From assembly GCA_013361975.1 (NCBI GenBank), contig JABFXB010000453.1, positions 1-14,835 on the forward strand: 14,835 bases of DNA. Reading direction: 5' to 3'. Made by a program: the position numbers and the translations under genes. This DNA is from Dermatophilaceae bacterium (GTDB lineage Bacteria > Actinomycetota > Actinomycetes > Actinomycetales > Dermatophilaceae). Of the stretch, positions 7,679 through 14,721 are shown piece by piece (position 1 is the stretch's first letter; every line of letters starts with the position of its first letter). A model generated the notes under the pieces. It was not told where the DNA came from. It saw only the letters and a list, made by a program, of their open reading frames with translations, and did no database searches.

Positions 7679-10372
7679 ATGGCAGAGTTCAAACGACCCG
7701 GCGACGACACGGCCGGCTCTGAGCGCGTCCCCAGCGCCCCGGAGTCGACGCAGGGGCGGCTGGCGCAGGTCGAGCAGCAGCTGCGAGCGACCAGCGACAT
7801 CCTCGACGTGCTGACCCGTGGCGCGTCCGGGACCGCAAGCCGCGACGACGTGTTCGGCGCGATCGTGGAGAACGCACGGCGCCTGCTGGATGCCGACGTG
7901 GCGCAGATCTTCCTCGTCCAGGGGGACACCTACGTGCTCGGGCGGTCCAGCGGGCTCAGCCCCGAGTACCTCGACTTCGCGGCGCAGCACCCCATCGCCA
8001 GGGACCGCGGGACGCTCGTCGGGCGGGTCACCCTCGACCGAGCCGTGCAGCAGATCGACGACGTGCTGGCCGACCCGGAGTACGTCCGGTCCGACTACCA
8101 GCGGCTGGGCGGCTTCCGGTCCATCATGGGGGCGCCGATGATCGTGGGGGAGCAGGTGGTGGGCTCGCTCAACGTCTGGCGCAACGAGGTGGCCCCGTTC
8201 GACGAAGGCGCGAAGACGCTGCTGACCACCTTTGCCGGGCAGGCGGCGCTCGCCGTGCGGCACGTGGAGCTCGTCGCGGCGCTGGAGAGCCGCTCCGCGG
8301 AGCTGGCCCGGAAGGTCGACCAGCTCGAGGCGCTCGCCGAGGTCGGCCAGGCCATCAGCTCGACCCTCGTGCCCGACGAGGTCCTGAGGACGATCGTCTC
8401 CCACGCCGTCGAGCTGTCCGGGACGGACGGCGGGTCGCTCATGGAGTTCGACGAGACGACCGGTCTCTTCGGGGTGCGCACCGTCTACGGCACGAGCCCG
8501 GACGTCGTCCAGGCACTCCGCGAGGCCCGGATCCACATCGACCACACCTGGGTGGGCCGCGCTGCTCGAGAGCGGACCGTTCTCCAGATCGCTGACCTGG
8601 GCGCGGAACCGGCACCCCTTGACCCGCACCTGGACGTCCTGCGGACCGCCGGGTGGCGTTCGCTGGTCGCGATCCCGTTGATGCGTCTGGACCGCGTCGT
8701 CGGCGCGCTCGTCGTGCGGCGCAAGACGACCGGCGCGTTCAGCGCAGAGACCTGCGAGCTCCTCGCGGCCTTCGCCAGCCAGTCGGCCGTCGCTTTGACG
8801 AACGCCCGCCTCTACCAGCAGCTCGAGCAGCAGAGCGTCGAGCTGGCCGACGCGAGCAGGCACAAGTCCGAGTTCCTCGCCAGCATGTCGCACGAGCTGC
8901 GCACCCCCCTCAACGCCGTCATCGGCTTCTCCGAGGTGCTCCTCGAGCGGATGTTCGGCGAGCTCAACGAGCGCCAGGAGGACTACCTCAAGGACATCCA
9001 CTCGGCAGGCCGGCACCTGCTGGCCCTCCTCGCCGACATCCTCGACCTGTCGAAGATCGAGGCCGGTCGGATGGAGCTCGACGTCACGACCTTTCCCATG
9101 GACGACGTTCTCGTGCAAGCGTTGTCGCTGGTGCGTGAACGTGCGGCCCTGCACGCGATACGTCTCGACCTTGACGCCGAACCGCTCGGACCGGTGACCG
9201 CCGACGAGCTCCGCCTCAAGCAGGTGCTCCTCAACCTGCTGAGCAACGCCGTGAAGTTCACCCCGGACGGAGGCGCTGTCCAGGTGCGGGCCTGGCGGGA
9301 CGGCGACGAGCTGAATGTCACGGTCGCAGACACCGGCATGGGAATCGACCCGAGCGACCAGGAACGGATCTTCGACTCGTTCCAGCAGGGCGAGCGCACC
9401 GCGTCGTCCGTCGAGGGCACGGGTCTCGGCCTCACGCTGAGCCGGCGCATCATCGAGCTGCACGGTGGCCGCCTGTGGCTGACGAGTTCCCCCGGCCAAG
9501 GCAGCACCTTCGGCGTCGTCGTCCCGCAGCCGGATCGCAGCCAGGCCGAGGAGCGTGACGTGTGGGCGGAGGGCGATGACGTCGACACGGGCGCCGCAGT
9601 CGTCGTCATCGAGGACGACCCGCGCTCGGCGGAACTCGTCGGACTGCACCTGCGTGCCGCCGGCCTCAGGGCGGTGGTGGTGCGCACCGGTGAGCTCGGG
9701 CTCGAGCTCGTCCGGAGCCAGGACCCCGTCGCCGTCGTGCTCGACATCCACCTGCCCGGCATGAACGGCTGGGAGGTGCTCACAGAGCTCAAGGCGGACC
9801 CGGCGACGGCGGACGTGCCGGTCGTCATCGTCAGCGTCGAGCCGGAGCGCGGTCGCGGTTTCGCGCTGGGCGCGACCGAGTACCTCGTCAAGCCGGTGCG
9901 GGGCGAGCACCTCCTGGCCGCCGTCACCAGGCTGCTGCCGCCGACGACGGATGGCCTTCCCGAAGAGCAGAACGGTCTCAGTGTCGTGGTCGTGGACGAC
10001 GACCCGCTCGCGCTGAAGCTCGTCCGGAGCACGCTGGAGCCGCTGGGCTGGACGGTCCACACGTGCACGGGTGGGCAGCAGGCGGCGGACGTCGTCCGCT
10101 CCGTCTCGCCGTCCGTCGTCGTCATGGACCTCCTCATGCCGCAGGTGGACGGCTTCGCCGTCATCGACGAGCTCCGTCCAGAACGCGACTCGGAGGGGCC
10201 ACCCATCGTCGTGCTCACCGCGAAATCCCTGACGCCACAAGACCGGTCGCGGCTCGAAGGGCGCATCGCCTTCGTGGCGGAGAAGTCCGGGCTCGACCTG
10301 CCACGACTCGCCCGCCGTCTCGCGACCGTGGCCTCGGCGCACCGCGACCGCGGCGGGGATGGGCAGTCATGA
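7679..10372 (+). CDS. Soluble GAF-GAF hybrid sensor histidine kinase with two C-terminal receiver domains
   Basis: The product is 897 residues. ATG 7679 was chosen because GGGGGA (7669-7674) precedes it; ATG 7667 and ATG 7634 are in frame but lack a well-spaced RBS. Domain order is coiled coil (25-45), GAF1 (about 52-198), coiled coil (200-225), GAF2 (about 228-380), HisKA (about 392-462, H405 in SHELRTP), HATPase_c (N-box N523, G1 DTGMG 551-555, G2 GTGLGL 580-585), REC1 (640-752; acidic D646/D647, phospho-Asp D689, S719, K738 of VKP) and REC2 (767-885; D773-D775, phospho-Asp D817, T847, K869). There is no signal peptide or membrane helix, so it senses in the cytoplasm. The ligand is unknown. 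GAF1 has no Cys, which argues against covalent bilin or a Cys-based sensor there. REC2 has EKSG where KP is usual. Its stop overlaps the next start (ATGA). A small dyad, AGCAG-A-CTGCT, lies upstream at 7618-7628. Confidence 0.93.
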   Translation: MAEFKRPGDDTAGSERVPSAPESTQGRLAQVEQQLRATSDILDVLTRGASGTASRDDVFGAIVENARRLLDADVAQIFLVQGDTYVLGRSSGLSPEYLDFAAQHPIARDRGTLVGRVTLDRAVQQIDDVLADPEYVRSDYQRLGGFRSIMGAPMIVGEQVVGSLNVWRNEVAPFDEGAKTLLTTFAGQAALAVRHVELVAALESRSAELARKVDQLEALAEVGQAISSTLVPDEVLRTIVSHAVELSGTDGGSLMEFDETTGLFGVRTVYGTSPDVVQALREARIHIDHTWVGRAARERTVLQIADLGAEPAPLDPHLDVLRTAGWRSLVAIPLMRLDRVVGALVVRRKTTGAFSAETCELLAAFASQSAVALTNARLYQQLEQQSVELADASRHKSEFLASMSHELRTPLNAVIGFSEVLLERMFGELNERQEDYLKDIHSAGRHLLALLADILDLSKIEAGRMELDVTTFPMDDVLVQALSLVRERAALHAIRLDLDAEPLGPVTADELRLKQVLLNLLSNAVKFTPDGGAVQVRAWRDGDELNVTVADTGMGIDPSDQERIFDSFQQGERTASSVEGTGLGLTLSRRIIELHGGRLWLTSSPGQGSTFGVVVPQPDRSQAEERDVWAEGDDVDTGAAVVVIEDDPRSAELVGLHLRAAGLRAVVVRTGELGLELVRSQDPVAVVLDIHLPGMNGWEVLTELKADPATADVPVVIVSVEPERGRGFALGATEYLVKPVRGEHLLAAVTRLLPPTTDGLPEEQNGLSVVVVDDDPLALKLVRSTLEPLGWTVHTCTGGQQAADVVRSVSPSVVVMDLLMPQVDGFAVIDELRPERDSEGPPIVVLTAKSLTPQDRSRLEGRIAFVAEKSGLDLPRLARRLATVASAHRDRGGDGQS

Positions 10373-10764
10373 CCCGCCCGCCGGTGGTCCTGCTCGTGGA
10401 GGACAACGAACGCAACCTCAAGCTCGCCCGCGACGTGCTGGAGTACGCCGGGTTCGCCGTCGTCGTCGCCACGACGGGTGAGGAAGGGGTGGAGCGGGCG
10501 CGAGCCACCCTGCCCGACGTCATCCTCATGGACCTGCAGCTGCCGGGTATCGACGGCTTCGCGGCGCTCGACCTGATCCGCGAGCACGCACTGACCGCCC
10601 ACATCCCGGTCGTGGCGCTCACCGCACTCGCCATGCGTCACGACCGCGAACGGGTGCTCGTGTCAGGGTTCTCGGGCTACCTCGAGAAGCCCATCAGCGT
10701 TCGCGAGTTCGCGGCCCAGGTGCGGCGGCACCTGCCGCGCGACACCGACGGCAGTCACGCATGA
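10369..10764 (+). CDS. Single-domain response regulator (CheY/DivK-like receiver)
   Basis: The product is 131 residues, a receiver domain and nothing else. The acidic pair E11/D12 lies in LLVEDN, the phospho-acceptor is D55 in LMDLQLPG, the switch residue is T85 and the conserved Lys is K107 in LEKP. All key residues for phosphorylation are present. With no output domain it probably works as a phosphate shuttle, a phosphate sink or a protein-protein switch. The partner would be the kinase encoded just upstream or the receiver-cyclase just downstream. Both of its junctions are 4-base ATGA overlaps, so it is probably translated in a fixed ratio with its neighbours. The upstream ATGA overlap and the family's N-terminal length fix the start. 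Confidence 0.93.
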   Translation: MTRPPVVLLVEDNERNLKLARDVLEYAGFAVVVATTGEEGVERARATLPDVILMDLQLPGIDGFAALDLIREHALTAHIPVVALTALAMRHDRERVLVSGFSGYLEKPISVREFAAQVRRHLPRDTDGSHA

Positions 10765-11999
10765 CGGTGCCGACCAGCTCCCAGAGCACCTCACCGAGCA
10801 GCTCGCCGAGGACCTCACCGAGCACCTCACCGAGCTCGCCGAGCAGCTCTTCGACGCCGTCGCTCGACGACGTCCGCGTGCTCGTCGTCGACGACCTCGA
10901 GCAGAACCGGAAGCTCCTGCACGCCGTGCTCGAGCCGCGCGGCTTCCTGGTCAGGTCGGAGGAGTCGGGGGAGGCGGCCCTGCGCGCCCTGGCGCAGGCT
11001 GACGTCGACGTCGTGCTCCTCGACGTGCTCATGCCCGGGCTCGACGGCTACGAGACGTGCGCGGCGATCAAGGGGAACCCCCGCACCGCGCTCCTGCCGG
11101 TCGTCATGCTCACCGCGAGCGGCACGCAGGAGCGGCTGCGCGCCCTCGAGGTCGGCGCCGACGACTTCATCACCAAGCCGTTCGACCAGGCGGAGCTCGT
11201 CGCGCGCGTGAGGTCCCTGGCCCGGGTCCGACGCCTCCACGCCACCGTCGTGGAGCAGGCAGCAGCGCTCGAGCGCTGGAACTCCGAGCTCGAGTCCCGG
11301 GTCGCGGCGCAGGTCGAAGACCTCGAACGGCTCAGCAGGTTGCGGCGCTTCCTGTCCCCGCAGATCGCGGGACTCATCGTCGAGTCGGGTGACGAGTCGT
11401 TCCTCGAGAGCCACCGGCGCGACATCACGACGGTCTTCACCGACCTCCGGGGGTTCACCGCCTTCGCCGAGACGGCAGAACCCGAGGAGACGACGTGGGT
11501 GCTCCGCGAGTACCACGCCGTGCTGGGTGAGCTCGTGTTCGCGTACGAGGGGACGCTGGAGCACTTCGCCGGCGACGGCCTGATGGTCTTCTTCAACGAC
11601 CCGCCACCGTGCCCGGACGCCCCCCAGCGGGCTGTCCGGATGGCGCTCGACATGCGCGATCGCGTCGACGACCTCGCGGCAGGGTGGAGCAGGCGTGGCT
11701 ACGACCTCGGCTTCGGGGTGGGGATCGCGCAGGGCTACGCCACCCTCGGTCGAGTGGGGTTCGAGGGACGCTGGGACTACGCCGCGATCGGCACCGTCAC
11801 CAACGTGGCCGCCCGACTGTGCGCGGCGGCGTCAGCCCGCCAGGTGCTCGTCAGTCCTCGCGTCCGAGCCGGCCTGGACGGGCGCTTCGTCACCCGTTCC
11901 CTCGGGCCACTCGAGCTGCGGGGCATCGCGCGGCCGCTGGAGGTCCACGAGGTCCTGGGCCTGTCCGACGACACCTCGACCCTCCAGGAGGCTCCGTGA
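10761..11999 (+). CDS. Response regulator with class III adenylate/guanylate cyclase output domain
   Basis: The product is 412 residues. A Ser/Thr/Pro-rich leader (4-34) precedes a receiver domain (38-155; D44/D45, phospho-Asp D88 in LLDVLMPG, T118, K139 of TKP). A helical, probably coiled-coil linker (about 155-205) leads to a class III nucleotide cyclase domain (about 220-398). Metal-binding aspartates are D228 (VFTDLRGFTAF) and D272 (FAGDGLMVFF). The transition-state residues N348 and R352 lie in NVAAR. The two substrate-choosing positions are unusual: H268 where adenylate cyclases have Lys, and T345 where they have Asp. The product, cAMP or cGMP, therefore cannot be called. Phosphorylation of D88 by the upstream kinase presumably changes dimerisation and activity. 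ATG 10761 overlaps the previous stop. The low-complexity leader is encoded by a locally repetitive stretch (10781-10857). Confidence 0.92.
   Translation: MTVPTSSQSTSPSSSPRTSPSTSPSSPSSSSTPSLDDVRVLVVDDLEQNRKLLHAVLEPRGFLVRSEESGEAALRALAQADVDVVLLDVLMPGLDGYETCAAIKGNPRTALLPVVMLTASGTQERLRALEVGADDFITKPFDQAELVARVRSLARVRRLHATVVEQAAALERWNSELESRVAAQVEDLERLSRLRRFLSPQIAGLIVESGDESFLESHRRDITTVFTDLRGFTAFAETAEPEETTWVLREYHAVLGELVFAYEGTLEHFAGDGLMVFFNDPPPCPDAPQRAVRMALDMRDRVDDLAAGWSRRGYDLGFGVGIAQGYATLGRVGFEGRWDYAAIGTVTNVAARLCAAASARQVLVSPRVRAGLDGRFVTRSLGPLELRGIARPLEVHEVLGLSDDTSTLQEAP
10781..10857 (+). repeat. Degenerate short repeats encoding a Ser/Thr/Pro-rich leader
   Basis: Variants of CTCACCGAGCA and CTCGCCGAGCA recur in this stretch, in phase with codons for Ser, Thr and Pro in the cyclase N-terminus. 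It looks like an expanded low-complexity linker rather than a mobile or regulatory repeat. It could be unstable in copy number between strains. Confidence 0.6.
11986..11991 (+). promoter_or_regulatory. Perfect Shine-Dalgarno (AGGAGG) fixing the ligase start
   Basis: AGGAGG lies 7 nt before ATG 11999, inside the last codons of the cyclase gene. It favours ATG 11999 over the adjacent in-frame GTG 11996. It is the strongest ribosome-binding site I saw in the operon, suggesting the ligase is translated at a high rate in its own right. Confidence 0.85.
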
Positions 12000-13633
12000 T
12001 GCACGACCGAACGCCGAACGCCTACGCGGCCGAAGACCTCCTGAGTCTCTCGCACGAAGACCGCGACCGGCTCTTCGACGACCTCCAGAGCCGCCTGGCA
12101 GGGGTCTGGTCGCTGATACGACGCGACGACCCGACCGAGTCGGTGGTCGTCATGCCGTCCATGAGCGTCGACCGGATCGGCCACTGGTCCGGAGCGCTCA
12201 ACCAGGCCATGGAGGAGCGCTTCCTCTTCCTGCTCCTGCTGCTGCGGCAGCCGCGCCTGCGCATGGTCTACGTCACCTCGATGCCGGTCAGCGAGGCGAT
12301 CATCGAGTACTACCTCTCCCTCCTGCCCGGCGTGATCCCCAGCCACGCCCGCGCGCGGCTGTCGCTCGTCTCGGTCGGCGACTCTTCGCCCGCACCCCTG
12401 ACCGACAAGCTGATCGCCCGGCCGCGGCTGGTGGCGCACATCGCCTCGCTGGTGCCGGACACCACGCGAAGCCACCTCATCCCATACAACAGCACGACGC
12501 AGGAGCGTGACCTCGCCCTGCTGCTCGGCATCCCCATGTACGCCCCCGACCCGCGTCTCTTCCCGCTGGGCACGAAGACCGGCTGTCGCCGGGTCTTCGC
12601 GGAGTCGGGGGTCGAGTTCCCGTTCGGAGCGGAGGACCTGCACACGACGGATGAGCTGGTCGAGGCCGCTCTCGCCCTGCACCGTGCCCGACCGACGGCC
12701 GAATGGGCCATGGTCAAGCTCAACGAGGGGGCCTCCGGGTCGGGCAACGCCACGGTCGACCTGCGTGGTCTCCCCACGCACGAGGAAGGCGATGCTGCAG
12801 ACACCGTCGTGCGCAGCGTGGTCGCGGAGCGCGTCGCCGACATGCAGCTCGAGGACGACAGCGTGTCGCCGGCGACCTATCTGGACCGGTTGGAGGAGCG
12901 GGGTGGCATCCTCGAGGAACGTGTCGTCGGCGACGAGGTGCGAAGCCCCAGCGTCCAGATGCGCGTGACACCGCTGGGTGAGCTGGAGATCCTGTCGACA
13001 CACGACCAGGTCCTCGGCGGTCCGACCGGGCAGATGTACCTCGGGGCGCGCTTCCCGGCCGACCCGGCATACGCGACGCTCATCACGCGCGAAGCGGAGA
13101 AGGTCGGCCGGGTGCTCGCGGACAAGGGCGTCATCGGTCGCTTCGCCCTCGACTTCGTCGTCGTGCGCCACGGCAGCCACTGGACGGCGCACGCGATCGA
13201 GGTGAACCTGCGCAGGGGAGGCACGACCCACCCGTTCCTGACGCTGCAGTTCCTCACCGACGGCCTCTACCACCACGAGGAAGGGCTCTTCCGGACCCCC
13301 AGTGGGCAGGTGCGCCACCTCGTCGCGACCGACCACCTCGACGACCGGGCCCTCAAGGGTCTGCGGGTGGACGACCTCTTCGACCTCATCGCTCGCACGG
13401 GCCTGCACTTCGACCAGTCGAGGCAGGCCGGCGTCGTCTTCCACATGATCAGCTCGATCACCGAGTGCGGCCGGGTCGGCATGACGGCCATCGGCGACAC
13501 GCCAGACTCCGCCCAGGATGTGTTCGACCGGGCGGAGTCGGCGTTGCTCGCCGAGGCACGCGCGTCACTCGTGCCCCTTCCGGTGCCGCTCCCGGTGCAG
13601 CAACCGGGGCGCCTCGGCGAGGGTCTCGACTGA
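11999..13633 (+). CDS. ATP-grasp ligase, peptide ligase PGM1-related
   Basis: The product is 544 residues. The central part is an ATP-grasp fold: an entry segment GTKTGCRRVFAESGVEFP (191-208), ATP-binding MVKLNEGASGSGNATV (238-253; K240), and the metal-binding block AHAIEVNLRRGGTTHPF (397-413; E401, N403). The N-terminal block (SVVVMPSMSVDR, then RFLFLLLLLRQPRLRMVYVTSMP) and the C-terminal domain (about 462-520, GVVFHMISSI and GRVGMTAIGDTPDSA) resemble the PGM1-related family. PGM1, from pheganomycin biosynthesis, couples a non-proteinogenic amino acid to ribosomally made peptides. By analogy this enzyme should form an amide bond from an acyl phosphate. Its substrates are unknown. The Pro/Leu/Val-rich tail (523-544) is not conserved-looking. 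It is coupled to the cyclase gene by a TGATG junction and is the last gene of the signalling operon. The ATP-grasp assignment is firm; the PGM1 subfamily is likely. Confidence 0.82.
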   Translation: MHDRTPNAYAAEDLLSLSHEDRDRLFDDLQSRLAGVWSLIRRDDPTESVVVMPSMSVDRIGHWSGALNQAMEERFLFLLLLLRQPRLRMVYVTSMPVSEAIIEYYLSLLPGVIPSHARARLSLVSVGDSSPAPLTDKLIARPRLVAHIASLVPDTTRSHLIPYNSTTQERDLALLLGIPMYAPDPRLFPLGTKTGCRRVFAESGVEFPFGAEDLHTTDELVEAALALHRARPTAEWAMVKLNEGASGSGNATVDLRGLPTHEEGDAADTVVRSVVAERVADMQLEDDSVSPATYLDRLEERGGILEERVVGDEVRSPSVQMRVTPLGELEILSTHDQVLGGPTGQMYLGARFPADPAYATLITREAEKVGRVLADKGVIGRFALDFVVVRHGSHWTAHAIEVNLRRGGTTHPFLTLQFLTDGLYHHEEGLFRTPSGQVRHLVATDHLDDRALKGLRVDDLFDLIARTGLHFDQSRQAGVVFHMISSITECGRVGMTAIGDTPDSAQDVFDRAESALLAEARASLVPLPVPLPVQQPGRLGEGLD

Positions 13634-13644
13634 CCCCTCAGGGG
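13634..13644. terminator. Tiny hairpin between convergent stop codons
   Basis: CCCC-TCA-GGGG begins right after the ligase stop and includes the stop codon of the opposing small gene. It is perfectly paired but only 4 bp long with no U-tract. It is the only candidate terminator in the 4-bp gap, so read-through and antisense overlap of the two transcripts is likely. Confidence 0.3.
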
Positions 13645-13835
13645 GCGATGGAGGCGGAGTGGATGAGTGCCCCGACGAACGCCTGGTGCCACGTGAGCCG
13701 CACCGACGCGGCTCGCGCCGATGCGCCACCGCAGCTGCACTCCCACGTCCAGCCGCCGTACCTCGACCGGGCGACTCGTGGGTGGTGGTGCGCCAGGTCG
13801 GGGTGCGGCCGTCTCTGGGTCATCGAGGTGGTCAT
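13638..13835 (-). CDS. Small 65-residue CxC protein, function unknown
   Basis: The product is 65 residues from ATG 13835. A good RBS, GAAAGG, lies 7 nt upstream on the minus strand; a second in-frame ATG at 13823 is possible. The sequence is His/Arg-rich at the N-terminus (DLAHHHPRVARSRYGG). It has a WTWECSCGG core (C33, C35) and an amphipathic C-terminal helix (LTWHQAFVGALIHSASIAP). One CxC plus histidines could bind a metal, but a full four-ligand zinc site is not evident in a monomer. There is no signal peptide. It converges on the ATP-grasp ligase gene with 4 bp between stops and is divergent from the Crp/Fnr-like gene. It could be a ligase substrate or partner, a regulatory small protein, or unrelated. 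I do not recognise its family. Confidence 0.72.
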   Translation of the reverse strand: MTTSMTQRRPHPDLAHHHPRVARSRYGGWTWECSCGGASARAASVRLTWHQAFVGALIHSASIAP

Positions 13836-13853
13836 CGGATCGCCTTTCGCCTT

Positions 13854-13872
13854 TTCGGAATTCATCTCCGAA
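13854..13872. promoter_or_regulatory. Dyad TTCGGA-N7-TCCGAA, candidate operator
   Basis: A perfect 6-bp inverted repeat with a 7-nt spacer lies in the 84-bp gap between the start of the small CxC gene and that of the divergent Crp/Fnr-type gene. Its 19-bp span and symmetry suit a dimeric regulator. It does not match the E. coli CRP (TGTGA-N6-TCACA) or FNR consensus. The local sequence is less GC-rich than its surroundings. Autoregulation by the adjacent regulator is an inference. Confidence 0.45.
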
Positions 13873-13919
13873 CGATCTGGTCTTGCCTTCACGCAGAACG
13901 ATCCCGCCGGTGAGCCGCG

Positions 13920-14684
13920 ATGTCTGTGCGCGCGGCGACACAGACGTGCTCGATGCGGGACTGCTCGACGTGGAACCGCTTGCGGGTGCGGGCGATGACG
14001 CCGCAGATCGGGCTGCTGGCCGACCTGCCTCGGGCCCAGCGGCGGGCCGTACTCGACCGGACGACCCGGCACGCCTTCGCCGCCGGCGAGGTCATCTGCA
14101 CTGAAGGGGATGCTGCCGACGCCCTCCACTTCGTCGTGGAGGGGCGGATCGTGGCACGCCGCGCCTCGCGAGGTGGCGACATCCACGCGTATGCCGTCAT
14201 GGGGCCGGGACAGACCTTCGGCGAGATCGCCATGATCCGGCGCGAGCGCCGACGCACAGCGACGATCGAGGCCCTGGAACCGACCGTCACGCTCAGCCTG
14301 GGCTTCCGGGAGTTCGAGCAGCTCTGCGCGGCCCACCCGGAGGTCAACCAGCTGCTCCTCAGGCTGCTCGCGGCACGGGTGACCCGACTGACCGACGCCC
14401 TGATGGAAAGCCTGCACGAACCGGCAGATCATCGCGTCGTGCGAGCCCTCCGGTCGCTCTGTGGCTCCTATTCCATTGCGGCGCAGCCAGATCGGCCGAT
14501 CACCGTGCCCGTTAACCAGACCGTGCTCGCCGAGCTCGCCGGCGTCACCAGGCCCACGGCGAACCGCGTGCTCCGGCGACTCGAGTCCGACGGCATGGTC
14601 GACCTGGACCGCGGCCGGATCCGCATCCGCGACCCTCACGCGCTGCACCTCGCAGCCGAGCCCGAGACTCGCCAGAGGGCCTGA
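13920..14684 (+). CDS. Crp/Fnr-family transcriptional regulator with cyclic-nucleotide-binding domain
   Basis: The product is 254 residues from ATG 13920, with GGTGAG about 5 nt upstream. Family resemblance begins near residue 27, so ATG 13953 or ATG 13995 are also possible starts. The cNMP-binding beta-barrel spans about 30-145. Its phosphate-binding cassette FGEIAMIRRERRRTATI (100-116) keeps the Glu (E102) and the Arg-Thr pair (R112, T113) that contact cyclic nucleotide in Crp. A dimerisation helix (about 142-166) precedes a winged helix-turn-helix (about 193-240) with recognition helix TRPTANRVLRRL. There is no N-terminal Cys cluster of the Fnr iron-sulfur type: C10, C15 and C60 are scattered. 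It probably binds cAMP or cGMP and then DNA. The cyclase gene about 2 kb upstream makes it a natural receptor candidate, though it is not in the same transcript. The divergent arrangement with the small CxC gene suggests it may control that promoter and its own. Confidence 0.9.
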   Translation: MSVRAATQTCSMRDCSTWNRLRVRAMTPQIGLLADLPRAQRRAVLDRTTRHAFAAGEVICTEGDAADALHFVVEGRIVARRASRGGDIHAYAVMGPGQTFGEIAMIRRERRRTATIEALEPTVTLSLGFREFEQLCAAHPEVNQLLLRLLAARVTRLTDALMESLHEPADHRVVRALRSLCGSYSIAAQPDRPITVPVNQTVLAELAGVTRPTANRVLRRLESDGMVDLDRGRIRIRDPHALHLAAEPETRQRA

Positions 14685-14721
14685 CCCCTGACAGCGGCGG
14701 GCTCGGGCACGGACGCCCTGA

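Noticed and set aside
7457..10342. 961-codon minus-strand frame opposite the histidine kinase
   Set aside because: It is a shadow of the kinase gene. It has no motifs, and the kinase frame contains all catalytic boxes.
11777..13444. 555-codon minus-strand frame opposite the ligase
   Set aside because: It is a shadow frame with no motifs; the plus strand carries a clear ATP-grasp protein.
13857..13912. Fnr-type iron-sulfur regulator considered for the Crp/Fnr gene and its site
   Set aside because: The protein lacks the clustered N-terminal cysteines of Fnr and the nearby dyad does not match the FNR consensus, so cyclic-nucleotide binding is the better guess.
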